DNA of 64,000 nucleotides, from NCBI RefSeq assembly GCF_947179515.1, contig NC_067477.1, forward strand, positions 145,428,465 through 145,492,464, written 5' to 3'. The translations under genes were made by a program, and so were the position numbers. This document shows positions 25,344 to 38,763 of the stretch, in pieces; position 1 is the stretch's first letter; the number at the start of each line of letters is the position of its first letter. The notes under the pieces were generated by a model. The model had not been told where the DNA came from and ran no database searches. It saw nothing but the letters and a program-made list of their open reading frames with translations. Source of the DNA: Apodemus sylvaticus (Eukaryota; Chordata; Mammalia; Rodentia; Muridae).

Positions 25344-25930
25344 CTAAACAACACGTTGTAACTCGAAAAGATTTGGTTTGGCATGTACATCTAAACCTGT
25401 AGCCTCAAAAGAGAACGCACAGGAGAATTTTCTTTCGTCAAAATTTTTCAGAAAACCAGGATTTAAGGAAATCCCGCATCGTGCGAAATTATTTTGTTTT
25501 TCCAAAACAACACGTTGTAACTCGAAAAGCTTTGGTGTTGTGTGTATGTCTAAGCGTGTAGCCTCAAAAGACAACGCACAGGAGAGGTTTCTCTCGAAAG
25601 AATATTTAAGAATACGACGTTATATGGAAATACAGTGTTGCAGAGTAAAGACAAATATGTACATATTGGAAACACTTTACAAGAAGAAATAACGCCTGGA
25701 AAAAAATTAGCCTGTATCTCCTAAACAACACGTTGTAACTCAAAAGGATTTGATGTGGTCATTACATCTAAACATGTAGCCTCAAAAGAGAACCCACAGG
25801 AGTATTTTCTTTCGTCAAATTTTTTTCAGAAAACCACGTTTTAAGGAAATCCATCATCGTGGGAAATTATTTTGTTTTTCCTAAACAACACGTTGTAACT
25901 AGAAAAGCTTTGGTGTTGCGTGTATGTCTA
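25344..25930 (-). repeat. Two-dimer tandem duplication, second unit (partial)
   Basis: Second copy of the 753-bp block. The match holds through the GATGTGGTCATTAC unit and fades near 25.93 kb, where the GTGTAGACTCAAAAG and CAGTAGAGTA marks of the 2.26-kb family begin. The right edge is approximate. Confidence 0.8.
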
Positions 25931-25960
25931 AGTGTGTAGACTCAAAAGAGAACGCACAGT

Positions 25961-28900
25961 AGAGTATTCCCTCGAACGAATATGTAAGAATACCACGTTA
26001 TAAGGAAATACAGTGTTGCAGAGTAAAGACAGATACATACATATTGGAAACACTTTACGAGAAGGAATAATACATCGTACAAAATTAGCTTGTATTTCCT
26101 AAACAACACGTTGTAACTCGAAAAGATTTGGTGTGGCGTGTACGTTGAAACGTGTAGCCTCAAAGGATAACCGACAGGAGAATTTTCTTTCGTCAAAATT
26201 TCTCAGAAAACCACATTTTAAGGAAATCCCGCATTGTGCGAAATTATCTTGTTTTTCCTAAACAACACGTTTTAACTCGAAAAGCTTTGGTGTTGCGTGT
26301 ATGTCTAAGCGTGTAGCCTCAAAAGAGAACGCACAGGAGAGTTTTCTCTCGAAAGAATATGTAAGAATAACACGTTATTTGGAAATACAGTGTTGCAGAG
26401 TAAAGAACAATATGTATATATTGTGAACACTTTATGAGAAGAAATAATGCATGGTAAAAAATTAGCTTGTATCTCCTAAACAACAGGTTGTAACTCGAAA
26501 AGGTTTGGTGTGGTGTTTACATCAAAACGTGTAGCCTCAAAAGAGAATCCACAGGAGAATTTTCTTTCGTCAAAATTTTTTCAGAAAACCACGTTTTAAG
26601 GAAATCCCTCATCATGCGAAATTATCTCGTTTTTCCTAAACAACACGTTGTAACTCCAAAAGCTTTGGTGTTGCGTGTATGTCTAAACGTGTGGCCTCTA
26701 AAGAGAACGCACAGGAGAGTTTTCTCTCGAAAGAATATGTAAGAATACCACGTTATAAGGAAATACAGTGTTGCAGAGTAAAGACAAATACGTAAGTATT
26801 GGAAACACTTTATGAGAAGAAATAACGCATCTACAAATTTAGCTTGTATCTCCTAAACAACACGTTGTAACTCGAAAAGATTTGGTGTGACGTGTACGTT
26901 GAAACGTGTAGCCTCAAAAGAGAACCCACAGGAGAATTTTCTTTCGTCAAAATTTGTCAGAAAACCACCTTTTAAGGAAATCCCGCATCGTGCGAAATTA
27001 TCTTGTTTTTCCTAAACAACACGTTTTTACTCGAAAAGCTTTGGTGTTGCGTGTATGTCTAAACGTGTGGCCTCAAAGAGAATGCACAGGTGAGTTTTCT
27101 CTCGAAAGAATATATAAGAATACCACGTTATAAGGAAATACAGTGTTGCAGAGAAAAGACAAATATGTACGTTTTGGAAACACTTTACGAGAAGAAATAA
27201 CGCATCGTACAAAATTACCTTGTATCTCCTAAACAACACGTTGTAACTCGAAAAGATTTGGTGTGGCATGTACGTCTAAACGTGTAGCCTCAAAAGAGAA
27301 CCCACAGGAGAATTTTCTTTGGTCAAAATTTGTCAGAAAAGCACGTATTAAGGAAATCCTGCATCCTGCGAAATTATCTTGTTTTTCCTAAACAATATGT
27401 TGTGACTTGAAAAGCTTTGGTGCTGCGTGTATGTCTAAGCGTGTTGCCTCAAAAGAGAATGCACAGGAGAATTTTCTCTCGAAAGAATATGTAAGAATAC
27501 CACGTTATAAGGAAATACAGTGTTGCAGAGTAAAGACAAATAGGTACTTATTGGAAACACTTTACGAGAAGAAATAATGTATCGTACAAAATTAGCTTGT
27601 ATCTCCTAAACAACAGTTGTAACTCGAAAAGATTCGGTGTGGCGTGTACATCTAAACGTGGAGCCTCAAAAGAGAACCCACAGAAGAATTTTCTTTCGTC
27701 AAAATTTGTCAGAAAACCACGTTTTAAGAAAATCAGGCTTCGTGCGAAATTATCTTGTTTTCCTAAACAACATGTTGTAACTTGAAAAGCTTTGGTGTTG
27801 CGTTATGAATAAGCGTGTAGCTTCAAAAGAGAATGCGCAGGAGAGTTTTCTCTCGAAAGAATATGTAAGAATACCACGTTATTTGGAAATACAGTGTTGC
27901 AGAGTAAAGACCAATATGTATGTATTGGAAACACTTTATGAGAAGAAATAACGCATGGTAAAATATTAGCTTGTATTTCCTAAACAACACATTGCAACTC
28001 GAAATTGTTTGGTGTGGTGTTTACATCTAAACGTGTAGCCTCAAAAGAGAACACACAGGAGAATTTTCTTTCGTCAAAATTTTTTTCAGAAAACCACGTT
28101 TTGAGGAAATCCCGGATCATCCGAAATTATCATGTTTTTCCTAAACAACACGTTGTAACTCGAAAAGCTTTGGGGTTGCGTGTATGTCTAAACGTGTGGC
28201 CTCTAAAGAGAACGCACAGGAGAGTTTTCTCTCCAAAGAATATGTAAGAATACCACGTTATAAGGAAATACAGTGTTGCAGAGTAAAGACAAATACGTAC
28301 ATATTGTAAACACTTTACGAGAAGAAATAACGCATCTACAAAATTAGCTTGTATCTCCTAAACAACACGTTGTAACTCGAAAGGATTTGGTGTGGCGTGA
28401 ACGTCTAAGCGTGTAGCCTCAAAAGAGAACCCACAGGAGAATTTTCGTTCGTCAAAATTTGTCAGAAAACCACGTTTTAAGGAAATCCCGCATCGTGCGA
28501 AATTATTTTGTTTTCAAAACAACACGTTGTAACTCGAAAACCTTTGGTGTTGCGTGTATGTCTAAGCGTGTAGCCTCAAAAGAGAACGCACAGCAGAGGT
28601 TTCTCTTGAAAGAATATTTAAGAATACCACGTTATATGGAAATACAGTGCTGCAGAGTAAAGACAAATATGTACATATTGGAAACACTTTACAAGAAGAA
28701 ATAACTCATGGTACAAAATTAGCCTGTATCTCCTAAACAACACGTTGTGACTCAAAAGGATTTGATGTGGTGATTACATCTAAACATGTAGCCTCAAAAG
28801 AGAACCCACAGGAGTATTTTCTTCCGTCAAAATTTTTTCAGAAAACCACGTTTTAAGGAAATCCATCATCGTGCGAAATTATTTCTTTTTTCCTAAACAA

Positions 28901-28972
28901 CACGTTGTAACTCGAAAAGCTTTTGTGTTGCGTGTATGTCTAAGCGTGTAGACTCAAAAGAGAATGCACAGT
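25961..28972 (-). repeat. Higher-order interval of 3,012 bp (8 dimers)
   Basis: Interval between two copies of the AGAGTA mark (in CAGTAGAGTATT, where ordinary A units read CAGGAGAGTTTT). The mark comes with GTGTAGACTCAAAAG and with ACAGATACATA further on. Eight dimers lie between this copy and the next at 28,973, two more than in the standard 2.26-kb unit. The extra two dimers may reflect a local 2-dimer gain. Confidence 0.75.
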
Positions 28973-31230
28973 AGAGTATTCTCTCGAACAAATATGTAAG
29001 AATACCACGTTATAAGGAAATACAGTGTTCCAGAGTAAAGACAGATACATACGTATTGGAAACCCTTTACGAGATGGAATAATACATCGTACAAAATTAG
29101 CTTGTATTTCCTAAACAACACGTTGTAACTCGAAAAGATTTGGTGTGGCGTGTACGTTGAAACGTGTATCCTCAAAAGAGAACCCACAGGAGAATTTTCT
29201 TTCGTCAAAATTTGTCAGAAAACCACATTTTAAGGAAATCCCGCATCATGCGAAATTATCTTGTTTTTCCTAAACAACACGTTGTAACTCGAAAAGATTT
29301 GGTGTTGCGTGTATGTCTAAACGTGTGGCCTCAAAGAGAACGCACAGGAGAGTTTTCTCTCGAAAGAATATATAAGAATACCACATTATAAGGAAATACA
29401 GTGTTGCAGTGTAAAGACAAATACGTACGTATTGGAAACACTTTATGAAAAGAAGTAGCGCATCATAAAAAATTAGCTTGTATCTCCTAAACAACACTTT
29501 GTAACTCGAAATGATTTGGTGTGGCGTGTACGTCTAAACATGTAGCCTCAAAAGAGAACCCACAGGAGAATTATTTTTGGTAAAAATTTGTCAGAAAAAC
29601 ACGTATTAAGGAAATCCCGCATCGTGCGAAATTATCTTGTTTTTCCTAAACAACACGTTGTGACTCGAAAAGCTTTGGTGCTGCGTGTATGTCTAAGCGT
29701 GTTGCCTCAAAAGAGAACGCAGAGGAGAGTTTTCTCTCGAAAGAATATGTAAGAATACCACGTTATAAGGAAATACAGTGTTGCAGAGTAAAGACAAATA
29801 GGTACTTATTGGAAACACTTTAAGAGAAGAAATAATGTATCGTACAAAATTAGCTTGTATCTCCTAAACAACACGTTGTAACTCGAAAAGAGTTGGTGTG
29901 GCATGTACGTCTAAACGTGTAGCCTCAAAAGGGAACCCACAGGAGAATTTTCTTTCGTCAAAATTTGTCAGAAACCAAGTTTTAAAGAAATCCCGCATCG
30001 TGCGAAATTATCTTGTTTTTCCTAAACAACACGTTGTAACTTGAAAAGCTTTGGTGTTGCGTGTATGTCTAAGCGTGTAGCCTCAAAAGAGAACGCACAG
30101 GGGAGTTTTCTCTCGAAAGAATATGTAAGAATACTACGTTATTTGGAAATACAGTGTTGCAGAGTAAAGACTAATATGTATGTATTTGAAACACTTTATG
30201 AGAAGAAATAACGCATGGTAAAAATTAGCTTGTATCTCCTAAACAACACGTTGCAACTCGAAAAGGTTTGGTGTGGTGATTACATCTAAACGTGTAGCCT
30301 CAAAAGAGAACACACAGGAGAATTTTCTTTCGTCAAAATTTTTTCAGAAAACCACGTTTTAAGGAATTCCTGCATCATGCGAAATTATGTTGTTTTTCCT
30401 AAACAACACGTTGTAACTGGAAAAGCTTTGGGGTTGCGTGTATGTCTAAACGTGTGGCCTCTAAAGAGAACGCACAGGGGAGTTTTCTCTCGAAAGAATA
30501 TGTAAGAATACCACGTTATAAGGAAATACAGTGTTGCAGAGTAAAGACAAATACGTACGTATTGTAAACACTACGAGAAGAAATAACGCATTTACAAAAT
30601 TAGCTTGTATCTCCTAAACAACACGTTGTAACTCAAAAAGATTTGGTGTGGCATGTACGTCTAAACGTGTAGCCTCAAAAGAGAACCCACAGGAGAATTT
30701 TCGTTCGTAAAAATTTTTCAGAAAACCAGGTTTTAAGGTAATCCCGCATCGTGCGAAATTATTTTGTTTTTCCAAAAGAACACGTTGTAACTCGAAAAGC
30801 TTTGGAGTTGCGTGTATGTCTAAGCGTGTATCCTCAAAAGACCACGCACAGGAAAGGTTTCTCTCGAAAGATTATTTAAGAATACCACGTTATATGGAAA
30901 TACAGTGTTGCAGAGTAAAGACAAATATGTACATATTGGAAACACTTTACAAGAAGAAATAACACATGGTACATAATTAGCTTGTATCTCCTAAACAACA
31001 TGTTGTGACTCAAAAGGATTTGATGTGGTGATTACATCTAAACATGTAGCCTCAAAAGAGAACCCACAGGAGTATTTTCTTTCGTCAAAATTTTTTCAGA
31101 AAACCACGTTTTAAGGAAATCCATCATCGTGCGAAATTATTTCGTTTTTCCTAAACAACACGTTGTAACTCGAAAAGCTTTTGTGTTGCGTGTATGTCTA
31201 AGCGTGTAGACTCAAAAGAGAATGCACAGT
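28973..31230 (-). repeat. 2.26-kb higher-order repeat copy (2,258 bp, 6 dimers)
   Basis: Bounded by the AGAGTATTCTCTCGAACAAA mark at 28,973 and 31,231. Both ends share the neighbouring TTTTGTGTTGCGTGTATG, ACAGATACATACGTATTGG and GTGTACGTTGAAACGTG marks. Inside are, in order, a GCATCATAAAAAATTAGC unit, an AGGTACTTATTGG unit, a TTATTTGGAAATACAG unit and a GGGGTTGCGTGTATG unit; these recur in the next copy. Confidence 0.85.
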
Positions 31231-33492
31231 AGAGTATTCTCTCGAACAAATATGTAAGAATACCACGTTATAAGGAAATACAGTGTTGCAGAGTAAAGAC
31301 AGATACATACGTATTGGAAACGCTTTACGAGAAGGAATAATACATCGTACAAAATTAGCTTGTATTTCCTAAACAACACGTTGTAACTCGAAAAGATTTG
31401 GTGTGGCGTGTACGTTGAAACGTGTAGCCTCAAAAGAGAACCCACAGGAGAATTTTCTTTCGTCAAAATTTGTCAGAAAACCACATTTTAAGGAAATCCC
31501 GCATCGTGCGAAATTATCTTGTTTTTCCTAAACAACACGTTTTAACTCGAAAAGCTTTGGTGTTGCGTTTATGTCTAAACGTGTGGCCTCAAAGAAAACG
31601 CACAGGAGAGTTTTCTCTCGAAAGAATATATAAGAATACCACATTATAAGGAAATACATTGTTGCAGAGTAAAGAAAATACGTACGTATTGGAAACACTT
31701 TATGAAAAGAAGTAACGCATCATAAAAAATTAGCTTGTATCTCCTAAACAACACTTTGTAACTCGTAATGATTTCATGTGGCGTGTACGTCTAAACATGT
31801 AGCCTCAAAAGAGAACCCACAGGAGAATTATTTTTGGTCAAAATTTGTCAGAAAACCACGTATTAAGGAAATCCCGCATCGTGCGAAATTATCTTGTTTT
31901 TCCTAAACAACACGTTGTGACTCGAAAACCTTTGGTGCTGCGTGTATGTCTAAGCGTGTTGCCTCAAAAGAGAACGCACAGGAGAGTTTTCTCTCGAAAG
32001 AATATGTAAGAATACCACGTTATAAGGAAATACAGTGTTGCAGAGTAAAGACAAATAGGTACTTATTGGAAACACTTTACGAGAAGAAATAATGTATCGT
32101 AAAAAATTAGCTTGTATCTCCTAAACAACACGTTGTAACTCGAAAAGATTTGGTGTGGCATGTACGTCTAAATGAGTAGCCTCAAAAGGGAAACCACAGG
32201 AGAATTTTCTTTCGTCAAAATTTGTCAGAAAACCACGTTTTAAGGAAATCCCGCATCGTGCGAAATTATCTTGTTTTTCCTAAACAACACTTTGTAACTC
32301 GAAAAGCATTGGTGTTTCGTGACTGTCTAAGCGTGTAGCCTCAATAGAGAACGCACAGGAGAGTTTTCTCTCGAAAGAATATGTAAGAATACCACGTTAT
32401 TTGGAAATACAGTGTTGCAGAGTAAAGACCAATATGTATGTATTGGAAACACTTTATAAGAAGAAATAACGCATGGTAAAATATTAGCTTGTATCTCCTA
32501 AACAACACGTTGCAACTCGAAAAGGTTTGGTGTGGTGTTTACATCTAAACGTGTAGCCTCAAAAGAGAACACACAGGAGAATTTTCTTTCGTCAAAATTT
32601 TTTCAGAAAACCACGTTTTAAGGAAATCCCGCATCATCCGAAATTATCTTGTTTTTCCTAAACAACACGTTGTAACTCGAAAAGCTTTGGGGTTGCGTGT
32701 ATGTCTAAACGTGTGGCCTCTAAAGAGAACGCACAGGAGAGTTTTCTCTCCAAAGAATATGTAAGAATACCAGGTTATAAGGAAATACAGTGTTGCAGCG
32801 TAAAGACAAATACGTACATATTGTAAACACTTTACGAGAAGAAATAACGCATCTACAAAATTAGCTTGTATCTCCTAAACAACACGTTGTAACTCGAAAG
32901 GATTTGGTATGGCGTGAACGTCTAAACGTGTAGCCTCAAAAGAGAACCCACAGGAGAATTTTTGTTCGTCAAAATTTTTCAGAAAACCACGTTTTAAGGA
33001 AATCCCGCATCGTGCGAAATTATTTTGTTTTTCCAAAACAATACCATGTAACTCGAAAAGCTTTGGTGTTGCGTGTATGTCTAAGCGTGCAGCCTCAAAA
33101 GAGAACGCACAGGAGAGGTTTCTCTCGAAAGAATATTTAAGAATACACGTTATATGGAAATACAGTGTTGCAGAGTAAAGACAAATATGTACATATTGGA
33201 AACACTTTACAAGACGAAATAACGCATGGTACAAAATTAGCCTGTATCTCCTAAACAAAACGTTGTGACTCAAAAGGATTCGATGTGGTGATTACATCTA
33301 AACATGTAGCCTCAAAAGAGAACCCACAGGAGTATTTTCCTTCGTCAATTTTTTTTTTCAGAAAACCACGTTTTTTGGAAATCCATCTTCGAGGGAAATT
33401 ATTTTGTTTTTCCTAAACAACACGTTGTAACTCGAAAAGCTTTGGTGTTCCGTGTATGTCTAAGCGTGTAGACTCAAAAGAGAATGTACAGT
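31231..33492 (-). repeat. 2.26-kb higher-order repeat copy (2,262 bp, 6 dimers)
   Basis: Same ordered series of variant dimers as the preceding copy, ending at the next AGAGT mark at 33,493. The B unit near 33.35 kb has a long T run that is shorter in its duplicate near 34.49 kb. This explains a one-base difference in local offset (1,132 against 1,131). Confidence 0.84.
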
Positions 33493-34944
33493 AGAGTCTG
33501 CTCTCGAACGAATATGTAAGAATACCACGTTATAAGGAAATACAGTGTTGCAGAGTAAAGACAGATACATATGTATTGGAAACACTTTACGAGAAGAAAT
33601 AATACATCGTACAAAATTAGCTTGTATTTCCTAAACAACACGTTGTAACTCGAAAAGATTTGGTGTGGCGTGTACGTTGAAATGTGTAGCCTCAAAAGAG
33701 AAACCACAGGAGAATTTTCTTTAGTCAAAATTTGTCAGAAAACCACATTTTAAGGAAATTCCGCATCGTGCGAAATTATCTTGTTTTTCCTAAACAACAC
33801 GTTTTAACTCGAAAAGCTTTGGGGTTGCGTGTATGTCTAAACGTGTGGCCTCTAAAGAGAACGCACAGGAGAGTTTTCTCTCCAAAGAATATGTAAGAAT
33901 ACCACGTTATAAGGAAATACAGTGTTGCAGAGTAAAGACAAATACGTACATATTGTAAACACTTTACGAGAAGAAATAACGCATCTACAAAATTAGCTTG
34001 TATCTCCTAAACAACACGTTGTAACTCGAAAGGATTTGGTGTGGCGTGAACGTCTAAACGTGTAGCCTCAAAAGAGAACCCACAGGAGAATTTTCGTTGG
34101 TCAAAATTTTTCAGAAAACCACGTTTTAAGGAAATCCCGCATCGTGCGAAATTATTTTGTTTTTCCAAAACAATACCTTGTAACTCGAAAAGCTTTGGTG
34201 TTGCGTGTATGTCTAAGCGCGCAGCCTCAAAAGAGAACGCACAGGAGAGGTTTCTCTCGAAAGAATATTTAAGAATACCACGTTATATGGAAATACAGTG
34301 TTGCAGAGTAAAGACAAATATGTGCATATTGGAAACACTTTACAAGACGAAATAACGCATGGTACAAAATTAGCCTGTATCTCCTAAACAAAATGTTGTG
34401 ACTCAAAAGGATTCGATGTGGTGATTACATCTAAACATGTAGCCTCAAAAGAGAACCCACAGGAGTATTTTCCTTCGTCAATTTTTTTTCAGAAAACCAC
34501 GTTTTATGGAAATCCATCATCGAGGGAAATTATTTTGTTTTTCCTAAACAACACGTTGTAACTCGAAAAGCTTTGGTGTTCCGTGTATGTCTAAGCGTGT
34601 AGACTCAAAAGAGAATGTACAGTAGAGTATGCTCTCGAACGAATATGTAAGAATACCACGTTATAAGGAAATACAGTGTTGCAGAGTAAAGACAGATACA
34701 TATGTATTGGAAACACTTTACGAGAAGGAATAATACATCGTACAAAATTAGCTTGTATTTCCTAAACAACACGTTGTAACTCGAAAAGATTTGGTGTGGC
34801 GTGTACGTTGAAATGTGTAGCCTCAAAAGAGAAACCACAGGAGAATTTTCTTTAGTCAAAATTTGTCAGAAAACCACATTTTAAGGAAATTCCGCATCGT
34901 GCGAAATTATCTTGTTTTTCCTAAACAACACGTTTTAACTCGAA
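32682..34944 (-). repeat. Three-dimer tandem duplication (two units of about 1,131 bp)
   Basis: The series GGGGTTGCGTGTATG, AATACGTACATATTGTAAAC, CAATACC(A/T)TGTAACTCG, AGCGTGCAGCC or AGCGCGCAGCC, GATTCGATGTGGTG, CAGTAGAGT(A/C)TGC and ACATATGTATTGG occurs from about 32,682 and again from about 33,814. Identity looks higher than between ordinary neighbours, so this is a fairly recent event. It makes the mark spacing 1,131 bp here instead of 2,260. Confidence 0.88.
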
Positions 34945-36882
34945 AAGCTTTGGTGTTGCGTGTATGTCTAAACGTGTGGCCTCAAAGAGAACGCACAGGA
35001 GAGTTTTCTCTCGAAAGAATATACAAGAATACCACATTATAAGGAAATACAGTGTTGCAGAGTAAAGACAAATACGTGCGTATTGGAAACACTTTACGAG
35101 AAGAAGTAACGAATCGTACAAAATTAGCTTGTATCTCCTAAACAACACTTTGTAACTCGAAATGATTTGGTGTGGCGTGTATGTCTAAACATGTAGCCTC
35201 AAAAGAGAACCCACAGGAGAATTTTTTTTGGTCAAAATTTGTCAGAAAACCACGTATTAAGGAAATCCCGCATCGTGCGAAATTATCTTGTTTTTCCTAA
35301 ACAACACGTTGTGACTCGAAAAGCTTTGGTGCTGCGTGTATGTCTAAGCGTGTAGCCTCAAAAGAGAACGCACAGGAGAGTTTTCTCTCGAAAGAATATG
35401 TAAGAATACCACGTTATAAGGAAATACAGTGTTGCAGAGTAAAGACAAATAGGTACTTATTGGAAACACTTTAAGAGAAGAAATAATGTATCGTACAAAA
35501 TTAGCTTGTATCTCCTAAACAACACGTTGTAACTTGAAAAGATTTGGTGTGGCGTGTACATCTAAACGTGTAGCCTCAAAAGGGAACCCTCAGGAGAATT
35601 TTCTTTCATCAAAATTTGTCAGAAAACCACGTTTTAAGGAAATCCCGCATCATGCGAAATTATCTTGTTTTTCCTAAACAACACGTTGTAACTCGAAAAG
35701 CATTGGTGTTTCGTGTATGTCTAAGCGTTTAGCCTCAAAAGAGAACACAAAGGAGAGTTTTCACTCCAAAGAATATGTAAGAATACCAAGTTATTTGGAA
35801 ATATAGTGTTGCAGAGTAAAGACAATAAGTATATATTGGAAACACTTTATGAGAAGAAATAACACATTGTAAAAAATTAGCTTGTATCTCCTAAACAACA
35901 CGTTGTAACTCGAAAAGGTTTGGTTTGGTGTTTACATCTAAACGTGTAGCCTCAAAAGAGAACCCAGAGGAGAATTTTCTTTCGTCAAAATTTTTTCAGA
36001 AAACCACATTTTAAGGAAATCCCGCATCATGCTAAATTATCTTGTTTTTCCTAAACAACACGTTGTAACTCGAAAAGCTTTAGGGTTGCATGTATGTCTA
36101 AAATTGTGGCCTCTAAAGAGAACGCACAGGAGAGTTTTCTCTCGAAAGAATATGTAAGAATACCACATTATAAGAAATACAGTGTTGCAGAGTAAAAACA
36201 AATACGTACGTATTGGAAACACTTTACGAGAAGAAATAACGCATCGTACAATATTAGCTTGTATCTCCAAAACTACATGTTGTAACTCGAAAAGATTTGG
36301 TGTGGCGTGTACGTCTAAACGTGTAGCCTCAAAAGAGAACCCACAGGAGAATTTTCTTTCATCAAAATTTTTCAGAAAACCACGTTTTAAGGAAATCCCG
36401 CATTGTGCGTAATTATTTTGTTTTTCCAAAACAACACGTTGTAACTCGAAAAGCTTTGGAGTTGCGTGTATGTCTAAGCATGTAGCCTCAAAAGAGAACG
36501 CACAGGAGAGGTTTCTCTCGAAAGAATATGTAAGAATACCACGTTATATGGAAATACAGTGTTGCAGAGTAAAGACAAATATGTACGTATTGGAAACACT
36601 TTACGAGAAGAAATAACACATGGTTCAAAATTAGCTTGTATCTCCTAAACAACACGTTGTGACTCAAAAGGATTTGATGTGGTGATTACATCTAAACGTG
36701 TAGCCTCAAAACAGAACCCACAGGAGTATTTTCCTTCGTCAAAATTTTTTCAGAAACCACGTTTTAAGGAAATCCAGCATCGTGCGAAATTATTTTGTTT
36801 TTCCTAAACAACATGTTGTAACTCGAAAAGCTTTGGTGTTGCGTGTATGTCTAAGCGTGTAGCCTAAAAGAGAACGCACAGT
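34624..36882 (-). repeat. 2.26-kb higher-order repeat copy (2,259 bp, 6 dimers)
   Basis: Runs from the AGAGTATGCTCTCGAACG mark at 34,624 to AGAGTATTCTCTCGAAAG at 36,883. The ordered internal variants (GAAGTAACGAATCG, AGGTACTTATTGG, TTATTTGGAAATA, CTTTAGGGTTGCATG, GGAGTTGCGTGTATG and GATTTGATGTGGTG) match the earlier copies with more divergence. Confidence 0.8.
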
Positions 36883-38546
36883 AGAGTATTCTCTCGAAAG
36901 AATATGTAAGAATACCACGTTATAACGAAATACAGTGTTGCAGAGTAAAGACAGATACATACGTATTGGAAACACTTTACGAGAAGGAATAATACATTGT
37001 ACAAAATTAGCTTGTATTTCCTAAACAACACGTTGTAACTCGAAGAGATTTGGTGTGGCATGTACGTTGAAACGTGTAGACTCAAAAGAGAACCCACAGG
37101 AGAATTTTCTTTCGTCAAAATTTGTCAGAAAACCACGTTTTAAGGAAATCCCGCATCGTGCGAAATTATCTTGTTCTTCCTAAACAACACGTTTTAACTC
37201 GAAAAGCTTTGGTGTTGCGTGTCGTTCTAAACATGTGGCCTCAAAGAGAACGCACAGGAGAGTTTTCTCTCGAAAGAATATATAAGAATACCACGTTATA
37301 AGGAAATACAATGTTGCAGAGTAAAGACAAATACATACGTATTGGAAACACTTTACGAGAAGAAATAACGCATCGTACAAAATTAGCTTGTATCTCCTAA
37401 ACAACACGTTGTAACTCGAAAAAATTTGGTGTGGTGTGTACTTCTAAACGTTTAGCCTCAAAAGAGAACCCACAGGAGAATTTTCTTTGGTCAAAATTTG
37501 TCAGAAAACCACGTATTAAGGAAATCTCACTTCGTGCGAAATTATCTTGTTTTTCCTAAACAACACGTTGTGACTCGAAAAGCGTTGGTGCTGTGTGCAT
37601 GTCTAAGCGTGTAGCCTCAAAAGAGAACGCACAGGAGACTTTTCTCTAGAAAGAATATGTAAGAATACCACGTTATAAGGAAATACAGTGTTGCAGAGTA
37701 AAGACAGATACATACATATTGGAAACACTTTACAAGAAGAAGTAATGCATTGTACAAAATTAGCTTGTATTTCCTAAAAAGCACGTTGTAACTCGAAAAG
37801 ATTTGCTGTGGCGTGTACGTCTAAACGTGTAGCCTCTAAAGAGAATACACAGGAGAATTTTCTTTGGTCAAAATTTGTCAGAAAACCACATTTTAAGGAA
37901 ATCCCGCATCGTGCGAAATTATCTTGTTTTTCCTAATCAACAAGTTGTAACTCGAAAAGCTTTGGTGTAGCGTGTATGTCTAAGCGTGTAGCCTCAAAAG
38001 TGAACGCACAGGAGAGTTTTCTCTCGAAAGAATATGTAAGAATACCAAGTTATAAGGAAATACAGTGTTGCAGAATAAAGACAAATACATATGTATTGGA
38101 AACAGTTTACAAGACGAAATATCGCATCGTATAAAATTAGCTTGTTTCTCCTAAACAACACGTCGTAACTCGAAAAGATTTGGTGTGGCGTGTACGTCTA
38201 AACGTGTAGCCTTATAGGAGAACCCACAAGAGAATTTTCTTTGGTCAAAATTTGTCAGAAAACCACGTTTTAAGGAAATCCCACATCTTGAGAAATTATC
38301 TTGTTTTTCCTAAACAACACGTTGTAACTCGAAAAGCTTTGGTATTGGGTGTATGTCTAAGAATGTAGCCTCAAAAGAGAACGCACAGGAGAGTTTTCTC
38401 TCGAAAGAATATGTAAGAATACCACGTTATATGGAAAAACAGTGTTGCAGAGTAAAGACAAATATGTACGTATTGGAAACACTTTACGAGAAGAAATAAC
38501 GCAAAGTAAAAAATTAGCTTGTAACTCCTGAACAACACGTTGTAAC

Positions 38547-38763
38547 TCGAAAGGATTTGGTGTAGTGTTTACATCTAAAGGTGTAGCCTCAAAAGAGAAC
38601 CCACAGGAGAATTTTCTCTCGAAAGAATATGTAAGAATACCACGTTATAAGGAAATACAGTGTGGCAGAGTAAAGACAAATACGTACATAATGGAAGCAC
38701 TTTATGAGAGAAATAACGCATCTTGCAAAATTAGCTTGTATGTCCTAAACAACACGTTGTAAC
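38547..38763 (-). repeat. Chimeric A/B monomer 1 (217 bp)
   Basis: Read in this strand's direction, the unit begins as B (GATTTGGTGTAGTGTTTACATC, then AACCCACAGGAGAATTTTC) and changes to A at TCTCGAAAGAATATGTAAG. The switch lies in the stretch common to both monomers around the CACAGGAGA(A/G)TTTTC motif. It is flanked by an A before it and a B after it, so one B-A boundary was lost. The copy in the second 3,092-bp block is at 41,639-41,855. Confidence 0.9.

Noticed and set aside
32875..33273. Longest open reading frame (132 codons, reverse strand)
   Set aside because: It translates two successive satellite monomers. The same peptide blocks recur in every dimer with different stops and frameshifts, and the frame is not kept across copies. 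There is no known domain, no upstream signal and no codon-level conservation apparent.
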